From the NCBI RefSeq assembly GCF_036825535.1, contig NZ_CP098812.1:1674001-1738000 (forward strand): a stretch of DNA of 64,000 nucleotides. The letters run 5' to 3'. The DNA comes from Parasalinivibrio latis (GTDB lineage: Bacteria > Pseudomonadota > Gammaproteobacteria > Enterobacterales > Vibrionaceae). The first letter of the stretch is position 1, and every line of letters begins with the position of its first letter. Under the pieces are notes generated by a model. The model made no database searches. It was not told the DNA's origin and saw nothing but the letters and a program-made list of their open reading frames with translations. Of this stretch, positions 16,434 to 25,380 are shown one piece after another. Position numbers and translations under genes: made by a program.

Positions 16434-18782
16434 ATGTACGAAAGGAAGTCGTTGCTGTACAGGCTCAGGGACGTTGAGCAACCGGTAGTATTAATCAGTG
16501 GCTACCCAGGCAGCGGGAAAACCCGCACGCTGTCGATGTTAGCAGAGTTCCTTGATGTCGAATTACAGGACAGGTTCCAGGGTGCTGATCAATTACGAGC
16601 CGGTGAGAGGGTTATCATTGATGTCAACGATGCAGAGGAGGGGATACAACTTGAGATGATCCTCAGGCAACTGCCAGCTATCCAGCGTAAAAATGCGCAC
16701 ATCTATCTGAGTGGCAGTTCTGCAATAAACCGTTCTTTGTTGAACCCGCACGTTCTTTACAAAAACCTTGTTATTTTTCACAGCCGGGACCTGTTTTTCT
16801 CAATCGCAGAACTAAAAGCGGGCAGTTTACAGGACGCCGAAACCCTCTACGCAGAGACAGCTGGCTGGCCGATTCTGGTGGACAATGTTGCGAGGTTTGA
16901 AGATCCACTTTTCATCGGCCAATGGCAGGAATTTGTCTCGGGTACACTGCTGCCGGCATTTTCATTTGGCGTCGTTAAAACCCTGATTGCCCTTTCTTAC
17001 CTCGACACCCTTCCTCTGGAGCACTCCGGCCTCACCGTGACAGACGTTGAGTTCCTGGCACCCATTGTACAAATGGGGCTGGGTGGAACCCTGTACCTGG
17101 GTATCCCGAAGCTTCGGGAACCGTTGCGAAAGTTTGCCAACAAAAACAGCCGCTACCGGCAGCAGGCCATGCGAACGGTAGCCAAAAGCCTGTATGCATC
17201 CGGTAAAACGACGCAGGCGATTGTCATTGCTGCAAATTCAGGGAACCATGATTTAGCCATCAACTGGTTTGAAGAAAACGGAAATGCCATGTACGGCTTT
17301 GTGCATGGTTTCCGTGCAGTGAATGAAATACTGGCGGCGGTTCCGGCGAGTGTGGCTGACGGTAATCTCTATATCTGCTGGGCAAAGCTGATTTCCATGC
17401 TGAAATCAGGTGATATCAGTGGCGCTGCCAGACAGCGGGACTGGATAAAACGCAGGTATGCAGACCAGACCGACCTGATAAAACTGATAAACGCAACGCT
17501 GGTTCCCTATGAAAACAGTGAACCCACTGAGTCCTACTGCCAGTCACTTGAGCAGTTGCATACGGCATTCCGGCACAACCCGCTATACCTTGGACTGCTG
17601 CACAATGAAATCTGTGTGAATTACATAGAGCTTGGGTTATTTGATAAAGCTGCGGTTTGTGGTGCCGTCGCCAGCCGCTCATACCGGGAATCGGGCACGC
17701 CATACCTGGCGTTTTTTATCTGCCTGCATATGTCCAATATCTATATCGAACAGGGAAAATTGGACGAGGCAGAAGGAGAGCTTGAAAAAGCCAGGCATTG
17801 CCTGAAACAGGTCAGTTTTGCAGATGAGCTCTATAACGAACAGGACATGATCTACCTTGATGAAGCCCGGATTGCCCTGTTGCGGGGAAACCTCAACCAA
17901 GCCCGGGATTTGTGGCGGTGTATTCGGTTTGATGAAGGGGGAAGGGAGCTTTGGGTCAGCATGATGCGGGATTATTGCTGGTGCGGCATTCTGGTTACCA
18001 GCCTGGCAGAAGGGACGCGGAAGGCCATTGAGATGTTTGAACGCCTCAAAGCGGATTACTGGCAAGTGATGGGTGTTTCCTACGAGGCAGAGTTTTCCCT
18101 GGTCACTGCTTACCTGATGCAACAAAAAGGTCAATGGCACCATTCTGAAGCGATCCTTGGCAAAAGGCTAAGTACAAACCGGCGGGACAAGCTTGCGAAA
18201 CTTGTAACGTTGAGAGGGCGAATTGCCGCGATTACCCGTCAGAATAAACCGGATGGTAGAAAAGCCGGAAAGTTAATCTCATCGATTGAGAAGGATCCGC
18301 CGCCAGAGAGTGATATTGTGTCCCGGATTTATTCCCTGGTTCATAAAAGCCATCTATACCGGGTTGTAGGAAATGAAATACTGTCCCGTAATACGCTGAA
18401 AGATGCACTGCTGCTGTCTGGCAAGACAGGAATCCGGCTTCCATTTTTACTGGAATTTGAATGGATTGTACCTCCTCTGCAGGAGTTGCAGTCGGCCCGG
18501 ATGGCTGGGTCTGAGGTGTCGGTTCAGGTTCAATTGTTGTTACCCATGATCTCAGCCGTTTATGAGACTGAAAACAACACAAAATCTCAGGGGCCGCTCA
18601 CTGGAAAAGAAACCCTTATTTTGGCCCGGTTAAATGAAGGCATGACAAATAAGGAAATTGCCCGTTTGCAGGGGGTCAGTGAGAACACAGTGAAGTACCA
18701 CTTAAAACAGATGTTTTTAAGGGTGGGGTGCAATAGCCGCAAGCAACTGCTTGAGGTTGCCCGTGAACACCGCTGGATATGA
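16434..18782 (+). CDS. LuxR-family regulator, large ATP-binding (MalT-like)
   Basis: Regulator of 782 residues in the LAL/MalT style. The N-terminal NTPase has a Walker A GYPGSGKT at residues 23-30. The centre is helical and TPR-like (for example YIEQGKLDEAEGELEKARH). Residues about 718-780 form the LuxR helix-turn-helix (LTGKETLILARLNEGMTNKE, then VSENTVKYHLKQMFLRVG). LAL proteins are activated by a small inducer. It stands directly upstream of the Dpp-type ABC and hydantoinase genes on the same strand and probably controls them. This is inferred from position. Confidence 0.88.
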   Translation: MYERKSLLYRLRDVEQPVVLISGYPGSGKTRTLSMLAEFLDVELQDRFQGADQLRAGERVIIDVNDAEEGIQLEMILRQLPAIQRKNAHIYLSGSSAINRSLLNPHVLYKNLVIFHSRDLFFSIAELKAGSLQDAETLYAETAGWPILVDNVARFEDPLFIGQWQEFVSGTLLPAFSFGVVKTLIALSYLDTLPLEHSGLTVTDVEFLAPIVQMGLGGTLYLGIPKLREPLRKFANKNSRYRQQAMRTVAKSLYASGKTTQAIVIAANSGNHDLAINWFEENGNAMYGFVHGFRAVNEILAAVPASVADGNLYICWAKLISMLKSGDISGAARQRDWIKRRYADQTDLIKLINATLVPYENSEPTESYCQSLEQLHTAFRHNPLYLGLLHNEICVNYIELGLFDKAAVCGAVASRSYRESGTPYLAFFICLHMSNIYIEQGKLDEAEGELEKARHCLKQVSFADELYNEQDMIYLDEARIALLRGNLNQARDLWRCIRFDEGGRELWVSMMRDYCWCGILVTSLAEGTRKAIEMFERLKADYWQVMGVSYEAEFSLVTAYLMQQKGQWHHSEAILGKRLSTNRRDKLAKLVTLRGRIAAITRQNKPDGRKAGKLISSIEKDPPPESDIVSRIYSLVHKSHLYRVVGNEILSRNTLKDALLLSGKTGIRLPFLLEFEWIVPPLQELQSARMAGSEVSVQVQLLLPMISAVYETENNTKSQGPLTGKETLILARLNEGMTNKEIARLQGVSENTVKYHLKQMFLRVGCNSRKQLLEVAREHRWI

Positions 18783-19034
18783 ATTGACCTACCCGGAATT
18801 CATTAAAAACTACCCAGTCGTTTAAATTTCTTGTGCCCAATTTAACGTAAAACGGAATATGACTGTCTTGCCGGTGAAAAAGTCTGCATTTTCCACCGTG
18901 TTCCTCTTCCAAAACCTACCTTAAATATCAATAAAACTACTCTTTAACCCCCTTGTTTGGGTCTGTGTATGTTTCTAATTTGTTAATTAAATATGTGGTG
19001 CCAGCAGTAGGATACTGCTTTCGGAGAAGACAAC

Positions 19035-20057
19035 ATGGAAGTGCTCAGGCTACTGGCCCGGCGTATTTCAGGATTTGCACTTGTCCTGTTTGGGCTGTCA
19101 GTCATCATATTTACCATCGCCCGCCTGATACCGGGTGATCCTGCCCGGATAGCCTTGGGACCACTTGCCACAGAAGAGCAGGTTCAGTCGTTACGCCATG
19201 AAATGGGCCTGGATGAACCTGCTGCCGTCCAGTATCTCAACTATATCTCCGGTGTTTTACAGGGAGATATGGGCGAGTCACTTCTGACCGGGCAACCTGT
19301 CGTCTCTGATATTGCCGCGGCATTACCAGCCACACTGGAGTTGGTTCTCTGTACCGTCTTCCTGATGACCGTCATTGCTATCCCTCTGGGGGTTTTGGCT
19401 GCATACCGGCAGAACTCCTGGGTAGATCAGTGTTCTCGGTTATTGTCTCTGATGGGGGTTGTCACCCCCGCTTTTTTACTTGCCATTCTTTTCCAGTTGG
19501 TTGCGAGTGTAGGTACCTTCGACTTGCCGGTTATGGAGCGCATGGATGCCGATTTGGGTTTTGAGCCCTCGGTAACCGGACTTGTCCTGGTAGACAGTTT
19601 GTTGGCTGGACGCGGGGATGCTTTTGTAGACGGGTTAACACACTTGTTGTTGCCAAGCCTGGCCCTGTCTGCTGCCGGGATTGCCCAGGTCATGCGGATT
19701 ACCCGTTCCAGTGTTATTGAATATGCAAACCGGGATCATGTTGACACCCTGAGAGCGGCGGGCGTTCCCAAACCCCTGATTATTTTTAAATACCTGTGGC
19801 GGTTAAGTGCGTCTGCACCCCTGACCATACTCGGGCTGGAATTTGCGTCCCTAATTGGGAATGCCTTTGTTGTTGAGATGGTATTTGCCTGGCCGGGGAT
19901 AGCCAGCTATGGCGTAAGAACCATCCTGCACAACGACTACAACGCGGTAATGGGGGTGGTGTTGGTGTCTGGCGTTATCTTCATTATTGCCAACCTGATT
20001 ATCGACATTCTTGTCTCTATTGTTGATCCGAGACTTCGCTTGAAAGGAGCCCGCTGA
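19035..20057 (+). CDS. ABC transporter permease, DppB/OppB type
   Basis: Inner-membrane permease of 340 residues, first of a Dpp/Opp-type pair. The N-terminal RRISGFALVLFGLSVIIFTI and the IPGDPARIALGP motif are typical of DppB. About six membrane helices, with the ATPase-docking loop near YANRDHVDTLRAAGVPKPLI. GGAGAA precedes the ATG. First gene of the transporter operon after the LuxR gene, with 252 bases between that contain no gene and presumably the promoter. Confidence 0.92.
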   Translation: MEVLRLLARRISGFALVLFGLSVIIFTIARLIPGDPARIALGPLATEEQVQSLRHEMGLDEPAAVQYLNYISGVLQGDMGESLLTGQPVVSDIAAALPATLELVLCTVFLMTVIAIPLGVLAAYRQNSWVDQCSRLLSLMGVVTPAFLLAILFQLVASVGTFDLPVMERMDADLGFEPSVTGLVLVDSLLAGRGDAFVDGLTHLLLPSLALSAAGIAQVMRITRSSVIEYANRDHVDTLRAAGVPKPLIIFKYLWRLSASAPLTILGLEFASLIGNAFVVEMVFAWPGIASYGVRTILHNDYNAVMGVVLVSGVIFIIANLIIDILVSIVDPRLRLKGAR

Positions 20058-20058
20058 T

Positions 20059-20979
20059 ATGAACCAAAAGCCAGCCTCCCTCACAAGCCTGCCAAACGGT
20101 GTGGAAGAAGTATCAGTCAATGAATACAGCCACAGGGTGTCGGCATTCCAGAAATACTGGCAGCGATTCTCCTCGAACCCGACAGCGGTTATTGGCGCCC
20201 TGATTGTATTGAGCGTGATTTTCTCTGCTCTCCTGGCTCCCTGGGTTTCCCCTTACGCAGACCAGATTGGCAGCTATGTGAATTTCCGGGCTCGCCACCT
20301 GCCACCGTCATCCGAGTACTGGTTTGGCACCGATAACGTCGGCCGGGATATTTTTACCAGGGTGATTTTCGGTTACCAGGTCAGTCTCAAACTGGTTTTT
20401 GGGGTACTTGGCATCGCCATTCCAATTGGTGTCACCCTGGGGTTACTGGCCGCCTATGCGGGAGGATGGGTTGAATTCACTATCATGCGCCTGAACGACA
20501 TGTTGTTGGCAGTACCGCCACTGGCGCTTGCACTGGCAATAACCGCAGTGCTGGAACCAAACCTCACCAACGCCATGATTGCCATATCCTTCCTCTGGTG
20601 GAACTGGCACTGCCGTCTGGTTTACCGGCTGGCAAAAAGCCTGATGACCGAAGATTTCATTGAAGCCGCCAAAATGGCCGGTGCGAGCCACTTTCATATC
20701 CTGTCCAAAGAACTGTTGCCGAACTGCATGGGGGCGATAACAGTGAAATCGACGCTCGATGCGGGATTCGTCATCCTGTTTGGGGCGACGCTCAGTTTCC
20801 TTGGGCTGGGAGTACAGCCGCCCACACCGGATCTTGGCACCATGGTGGCTTCCGGCGCTGAATACCTGCCTGAATACTGGTGGGAAGCACTGATTCCGGG
20901 AGCCGCTGTGCTGTATGCCATTTTCGGGTTCAACCTGTTGGGTGATGGCCTTCGCGACATGCTGGATGTGGAGGTATAG
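20059..20979 (+). CDS. ABC transporter permease, DppC/OppC type
   Basis: Second permease, 306 residues. The DppC/OppC pattern FGTDNVGRDIFTRVIFGYQVSL is present, and the coupling loop TEDFIEAAKMAGASHFHIL follows. One N-terminal helix and then a five-helix transporter block. It starts 1 base after the DppB-type stop with AAAGGAG before it. It forms the channel with the neighbouring permease. Substrate is probably a peptide-like or hydantoin-type compound, judged from the downstream enzymes. Confidence 0.92.
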   Translation: MNQKPASLTSLPNGVEEVSVNEYSHRVSAFQKYWQRFSSNPTAVIGALIVLSVIFSALLAPWVSPYADQIGSYVNFRARHLPPSSEYWFGTDNVGRDIFTRVIFGYQVSLKLVFGVLGIAIPIGVTLGLLAAYAGGWVEFTIMRLNDMLLAVPPLALALAITAVLEPNLTNAMIAISFLWWNWHCRLVYRLAKSLMTEDFIEAAKMAGASHFHILSKELLPNCMGAITVKSTLDAGFVILFGATLSFLGLGVQPPTPDLGTMVASGAEYLPEYWWEALIPGAAVLYAIFGFNLLGDGLRDMLDVEV

Positions 20980-20981
20980 CC

Positions 20982-22655
20982 ATGGAACATAATCGTTTGG
21001 TGGATATCCGGGATCTGAGCATCAGTTTCGAACAATACGGCGTGACAAAACAGGTGCTTCACAAAGTATCGCTGAGTGTCAGGCCCGGCCAGAGGGTGGC
21101 ATTGGTTGGGGAGACCGGCTCCGGTAAGAGTATTACCAGCAAGGCCCTTATCGGCAACCTTCCCGAACGCACATCGAGGATTAACGGTGGGGACATTGAG
21201 GTGGAAGGCCGGTCGGTTTTCACCATGGGCCGGGAAGAAAGGGAAGGGCTCAAAGGCACGGTAATGTCGATGATCCAGCAGGATCCGCTGTCTTCATTCA
21301 ACCCGGTGTTCCGGATTGGCACCCACCTTGATGACGTGCTTCGGTATGTGGACAGGCGGGAGGGTATCCGGCGCTCTAAAGCGGAGCGCAAACTTGCCAT
21401 TTATGACGCACTGAGAAAAGTCAGGCTGGAAGAAGTGGAAAGGGTTTACCGAAGTTACCCTTTTCAGCTGTCAGGCGGGATGCGACAGCGTGTCCTGATT
21501 GCCATGGCTTTGCTGCATCCCACCAAGCTGCTTATTGCCGACGAGCCGGGCACCGCCCTGGATGTCACCACCCAGGCAGAAATCATCAAGCTGATAAACA
21601 CGCTGGTTGAACAGGAGCACCTGGCCCTCCTTCTGATAAGCCACAACCTGGGTGTCGTCAGGCAGGCCTCGGATTATGTCTATGTGATGCAACACGGAAG
21701 GATTGTCGAGCATGGCCAGGTCGAAGCATTGTTCGCTTTCCCATGCCATCCGTACACAAAGCGGTTGTTTTCTGCCATTCCGCCACTTTATGGCAGCAAC
21801 GTCCATACAGAATCCCGGCCCGACAGCCAGCCCCTGTTGACGGTACGAAACCTCAACAAGGAGTTTGTGACAGAGAAGGGCCTGTTTGGCCGGCCCAAAA
21901 GTATTAACCATGCAGTCAAGGGTGTGTCCTTTAATGTGAGGCTAGGGGATATCTATGGACTGGCCGGTGAGTCCGGATCAGGTAAAACGACAGTCGCCAG
22001 GATGCTGCTGGGCCTTGAGCCAGCGACATCCGGAGAGCTGGTTTTCGGCGACGAAAGCTTTGATGAATACCGGGCCCGGCACGGAGCCCACGTTGTCCAG
22101 ATGGTGTACCAGAATCCCGGCGGTTCACTGAACCCGAAAAGGAGCGTGAGGGAGATCCTTGAAGTTCCGTTGAAGTTCATTGCCATGCTGAAAGGGGAGG
22201 CACTGGATAAGCGGGTGTCTGAACTGCTGAATATGGTCGAACTGACTGAAAACCATGCAGAGCTCTATCCGGGCAACCTTTCCGGAGGGCAGAAACAGCG
22301 GGTCGCCATCGCGCGAGCACTGGCTGCCAACCCTAAAATCCTGGTTCTGGATGAGCCCACATCGGCGCTGGATGTGTCGGTACAGAAAAATGTGATCGAG
22401 TTGCTCAGGCGTCTGCATGGGCAACTTGGCCTCACATACATCTTTATTTCCCATGACCTGAGCCTGATGCGCAACTTCTGTACCCAGATTGCCGTGATGC
22501 TGAAAGGTGAGGTAGTGGAAGAAGGCAAACCGGTGGACGTGTTCGCATTGCCGGAACATCCGTATACCCGACGCCTTATTCAGGCAATTCCGGTTTTGAG
22601 TGAAGAAGAACAAGCCTGCAAACCGGTTGACTTAAATGTTGCCGGGCCAGTTTGA
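20982..22655 (+). CDS. ABC transporter ATPase, DppD-DppF fusion
   Basis: Two ATP-binding domains in one 557-residue polypeptide. Domain 1 has Walker A GETGSGKS (43-50) and signature LSGGM, and domain 2 has GESGSGKT (329-336) and LSGGQKQR. Both have the C-terminal peptide-transporter segment (HPYTKRLFSAIP and HPYTRRLIQAIP). The Walker B-proximal box of domain 1 is DEPGTALD, slightly unlike the usual DEPTTALD. It begins 2 bases after the DppC-type stop. Fused DppDF proteins are known in many importers. Confidence 0.93.
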   Translation: MEHNRLVDIRDLSISFEQYGVTKQVLHKVSLSVRPGQRVALVGETGSGKSITSKALIGNLPERTSRINGGDIEVEGRSVFTMGREEREGLKGTVMSMIQQDPLSSFNPVFRIGTHLDDVLRYVDRREGIRRSKAERKLAIYDALRKVRLEEVERVYRSYPFQLSGGMRQRVLIAMALLHPTKLLIADEPGTALDVTTQAEIIKLINTLVEQEHLALLLISHNLGVVRQASDYVYVMQHGRIVEHGQVEALFAFPCHPYTKRLFSAIPPLYGSNVHTESRPDSQPLLTVRNLNKEFVTEKGLFGRPKSINHAVKGVSFNVRLGDIYGLAGESGSGKTTVARMLLGLEPATSGELVFGDESFDEYRARHGAHVVQMVYQNPGGSLNPKRSVREILEVPLKFIAMLKGEALDKRVSELLNMVELTENHAELYPGNLSGGQKQRVAIARALAANPKILVLDEPTSALDVSVQKNVIELLRRLHGQLGLTYIFISHDLSLMRNFCTQIAVMLKGEVVEEGKPVDVFALPEHPYTRRLIQAIPVLSEEEQACKPVDLNVAGPV

Positions 22656-22678
22656 GGCTGACTTAAAGGGAGTTTTTC

Positions 22679-24238
22679 ATGTCATTAGATTTACGAGTGG
22701 GGATCGACGTTGGCGGGACCAACACGGATGCGGTCATCATGCAGGGGCGTGAGTTGTTGGCATCGGTGAAGGTAAACACTACGAAAGATGTGACCAGCGG
22801 GGTTAAAGAAGCACTTAATCAGGTAATAGCCCTTGGCAGCATCGAAAAGAAACAACTCAGCGCCGTAATGATTGGTACCACCCATTTTACCAACGCGGTG
22901 GTGGAGCAAACACGCCTTACCCCGACAGCGGTTATCCGCCTGGCGCTGCCTTCGGCATCTGCGATTCCGCCGATGGCACAGTGGCCGGAGGGTTTGGTGA
23001 AAGCAATTGGCAAACACCATTACGAAGTTAAAGGCGGGTTCAATTTCGATGGACGGGAAATCAATGCCCTTGATGAACCGGCACTGACAGATATTGCCAA
23101 TGAGCTGAAGGAAAAAGGCATCACAGCGGTGGTACTAAACTGTGTTTTCGGCCCGGTCAATGATGAGATGGAGCGCAGGGCAGCAGAGATTCTGAGCTCA
23201 GTCTGGGATGAATTCGATATTGTCTGCTCAGTGGATGTGGGGCGAATCGGTTTTCTGGAAAGGGAAAATGCTGCCATCCTCAATGCCAGCCTGCGGCAGT
23301 TGAGCGACGTGACGGTGATTGCCTTTGAAAACGCTCTCAACGAATGTGGTGTCTACTGCCCGTTTTATATCACCCAGAACGACGGCACCCTGATGAATGC
23401 CTCCTATGTGAAGAAATTCCCTGTCCTTACATTTGCCAGTGGGCCCACCAATTCCATGCGGGGTGCCGCATTTCTGTCCGGTATGAAAGATGCCATTGTG
23501 GTGGATGTTGGTGGCACCACCAGTGACGTGGGCCTTTTGCAAAACGGTTTCCCCCGTCAGGCCAATGCCCATGTGGATATCTGTGGGGTTCGCACCAACT
23601 TTCGCATGCCGGATATGGTGAGTATCGGGTTGGGGGGCGGAACCCGGATACACCAGGAAAACGGGACGGTTTCTGTCGGGCCGGACAGTGTCGGTTACCG
23701 TCTCAGCCAGGATGCCCGAATTTTTGGTGGAAGCACTTTGACAACGTCGGATATCGCTGTCGCCATGGGCATGCTTGAGCTTGGGGACCAGAGTGCGGTC
23801 AGCGATTTGCCGGAATCCCTGCTGGAAGAGTGCAGCAGGCAAATTGATGAGCTTATTTTTGATGCAGTGGAGAGCAACCGGCTTTCCAAGGCACCCATCC
23901 CGGTTTTAGCCGTAGGTGGGGGAAGTGTGTTGGTGAAATCGGAAGTGGGGGATCTTGAGGTGATCCGGCCGCCACATTTCCATGTGGCCAATGCTGTCGG
24001 GGCTGCTATTGCCCAGGTTAGCGGCGAGGTAGACCGTGTCTACAGTCTGGCGGAAATCAGCCGGGAACAGGCGTTTTCGATGGCGGAGAAAGAAGCCACT
24101 GAAAAGGCAGTCAGTGCCGGTGCGGTACCGGATTCCATAGAGGTTGTGGAGAAGGAAGATGTTCCGCTGGCGTACCTGCCCGGCAATGCAACCAGGGTGC
24201 GTCTGAAAGTGGTCGGAGATTTAAAGGTGGGATCATGA
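22679..24238 (+). CDS. hydantoinase/oxoprolinase family protein (HyuA-like)
   Basis: ATP-dependent amidohydrolase-type protein of 519 residues in the hydantoinase A / oxoprolinase family. It begins with the ASKHA phosphate loop GIDVGGTNTDAV, and has DVGGTTSDVGLL in the middle and GGGSVLV later, the phosphate-binding loops of this fold. It is short compared with full 5-oxoprolinases and lacks the HyuB half. In such forms a DUF917 protein is often the neighbour, as here. Substrate is uncertain: hydantoins, oxoprolines and thiohydantoins are possible. Confidence 0.88.
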   Translation: MSLDLRVGIDVGGTNTDAVIMQGRELLASVKVNTTKDVTSGVKEALNQVIALGSIEKKQLSAVMIGTTHFTNAVVEQTRLTPTAVIRLALPSASAIPPMAQWPEGLVKAIGKHHYEVKGGFNFDGREINALDEPALTDIANELKEKGITAVVLNCVFGPVNDEMERRAAEILSSVWDEFDIVCSVDVGRIGFLERENAAILNASLRQLSDVTVIAFENALNECGVYCPFYITQNDGTLMNASYVKKFPVLTFASGPTNSMRGAAFLSGMKDAIVVDVGGTTSDVGLLQNGFPRQANAHVDICGVRTNFRMPDMVSIGLGGGTRIHQENGTVSVGPDSVGYRLSQDARIFGGSTLTTSDIAVAMGMLELGDQSAVSDLPESLLEECSRQIDELIFDAVESNRLSKAPIPVLAVGGGSVLVKSEVGDLEVIRPPHFHVANAVGAAIAQVSGEVDRVYSLAEISREQAFSMAEKEATEKAVSAGAVPDSIEVVEKEDVPLAYLPGNATRVRLKVVGDLKVGS

Positions 24239-25320
24239 GAGAGCTGACAGTACAAGATATCGAAGCCATTGAGATAGGTGCTGCCATACTGGGTACCGGA
24301 GGCGGCGGAAATCCTTACTACGGAAAACTGGAAGTGCTTGAGCAGCTCAGGCAGGGTCGGCGTATCCGCTTGATGCCGATGGAGGAAATACCTGATGACG
24401 CACTGGTCATCTCTATTGGGGAAATCGGGGCACCTGCGGTATCTGTTGAAAAGATCAACCAGGGGCAGGAACTCAGGCGTGTAGTGGAAATCCTTGAAAA
24501 GGAAGTCGGCAGGAAAGTCGATGCCATTATTTCCGTGGAAATTGGTGGAGCCAATGGCATCAAGCCAATGACAGCGGCCGCCCAGCTCGACATTCCCATT
24601 GTTGACGGTGACGGGATGGGGCGGGCGTTCCCTGAAATGCAGATGACCACATTCAGTATGTATGGACATTGCAGCATGCCTGCGTCCATGTCGGATTGCC
24701 ACGGCAATAACGTGGTGTTCCAGGAACTGAAAGATGAGTACTGGCTGGAACGGCTGGCGCGGACGACCGTTGTGGAAATGGGGGGCAGTGCGGCAATGGC
24801 CGAAGCGCCTATGCAGGGCTCCTTTGTAAAACAGTTTGCCGTCCCGGGTACCGTCAGTCAGGCCCTGCGCCTTGGCAGGGCTGTGATGGACGCCAACGAG
24901 TCCAAGCGTAATCCCATTGACGTGATCATGAATTCAGAAAATGGCGTGATGCTGTTCAAAGGCAAAATTGTCGACCTTGAGCGCCGTATGCGGTCTGGGT
25001 TCACCGTGGGGCAGTTGTCGCTTCAGGGATTGTCTGAATATCAGGGGGAAGATGCGCAAATTGATATCCAGAACGAGAACCTGGTGTTTCGGATGAACGG
25101 CGAAACCATCGTCAGCGTGCCAGATCTTATTGTTGTCCTCAACATCGATACCGGGCATGCCATTACTACCGATGTCCTGCGTTACGGACAAAAAGTTGCT
25201 GTCGTTGGTATCCCGTGCCATCCACTGCTTTGTACACCGCGAGCCCTGGAAGTGGTGGGGCCAGCGGCATTTGGTTACCCGGAAATAGAATACCGCCCGC
25301 TGATTGACCAGATTGGGTAG
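24235..25320 (+). CDS. DUF917 family protein (S-methyl thiohydantoin desulfurase-like)
   Basis: A 361-residue protein of the DUF917 family, now described in Pfam as S-methyl thiohydantoin desulfurase. The N-terminus AILGTGGGGNPYYGK and the middle PIVDGDGMGRAFPEMQM are family hallmarks. It overlaps the HyuA-like gene by 4 bases (ATGA). The pair probably works together on an imported ring compound. The natural substrate is not known to me. Confidence 0.87.
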   Translation: MRELTVQDIEAIEIGAAILGTGGGGNPYYGKLEVLEQLRQGRRIRLMPMEEIPDDALVISIGEIGAPAVSVEKINQGQELRRVVEILEKEVGRKVDAIISVEIGGANGIKPMTAAAQLDIPIVDGDGMGRAFPEMQMTTFSMYGHCSMPASMSDCHGNNVVFQELKDEYWLERLARTTVVEMGGSAAMAEAPMQGSFVKQFAVPGTVSQALRLGRAVMDANESKRNPIDVIMNSENGVMLFKGKIVDLERRMRSGFTVGQLSLQGLSEYQGEDAQIDIQNENLVFRMNGETIVSVPDLIVVLNIDTGHAITTDVLRYGQKVAVVGIPCHPLLCTPRALEVVGPAAFGYPEIEYRPLIDQIG

Positions 25321-25380
25321 GGCCCTGATGGGCAAGGAACTGAACAGGAAGTGAAAGTTGGGTATAAAAGGAGAGAGGTT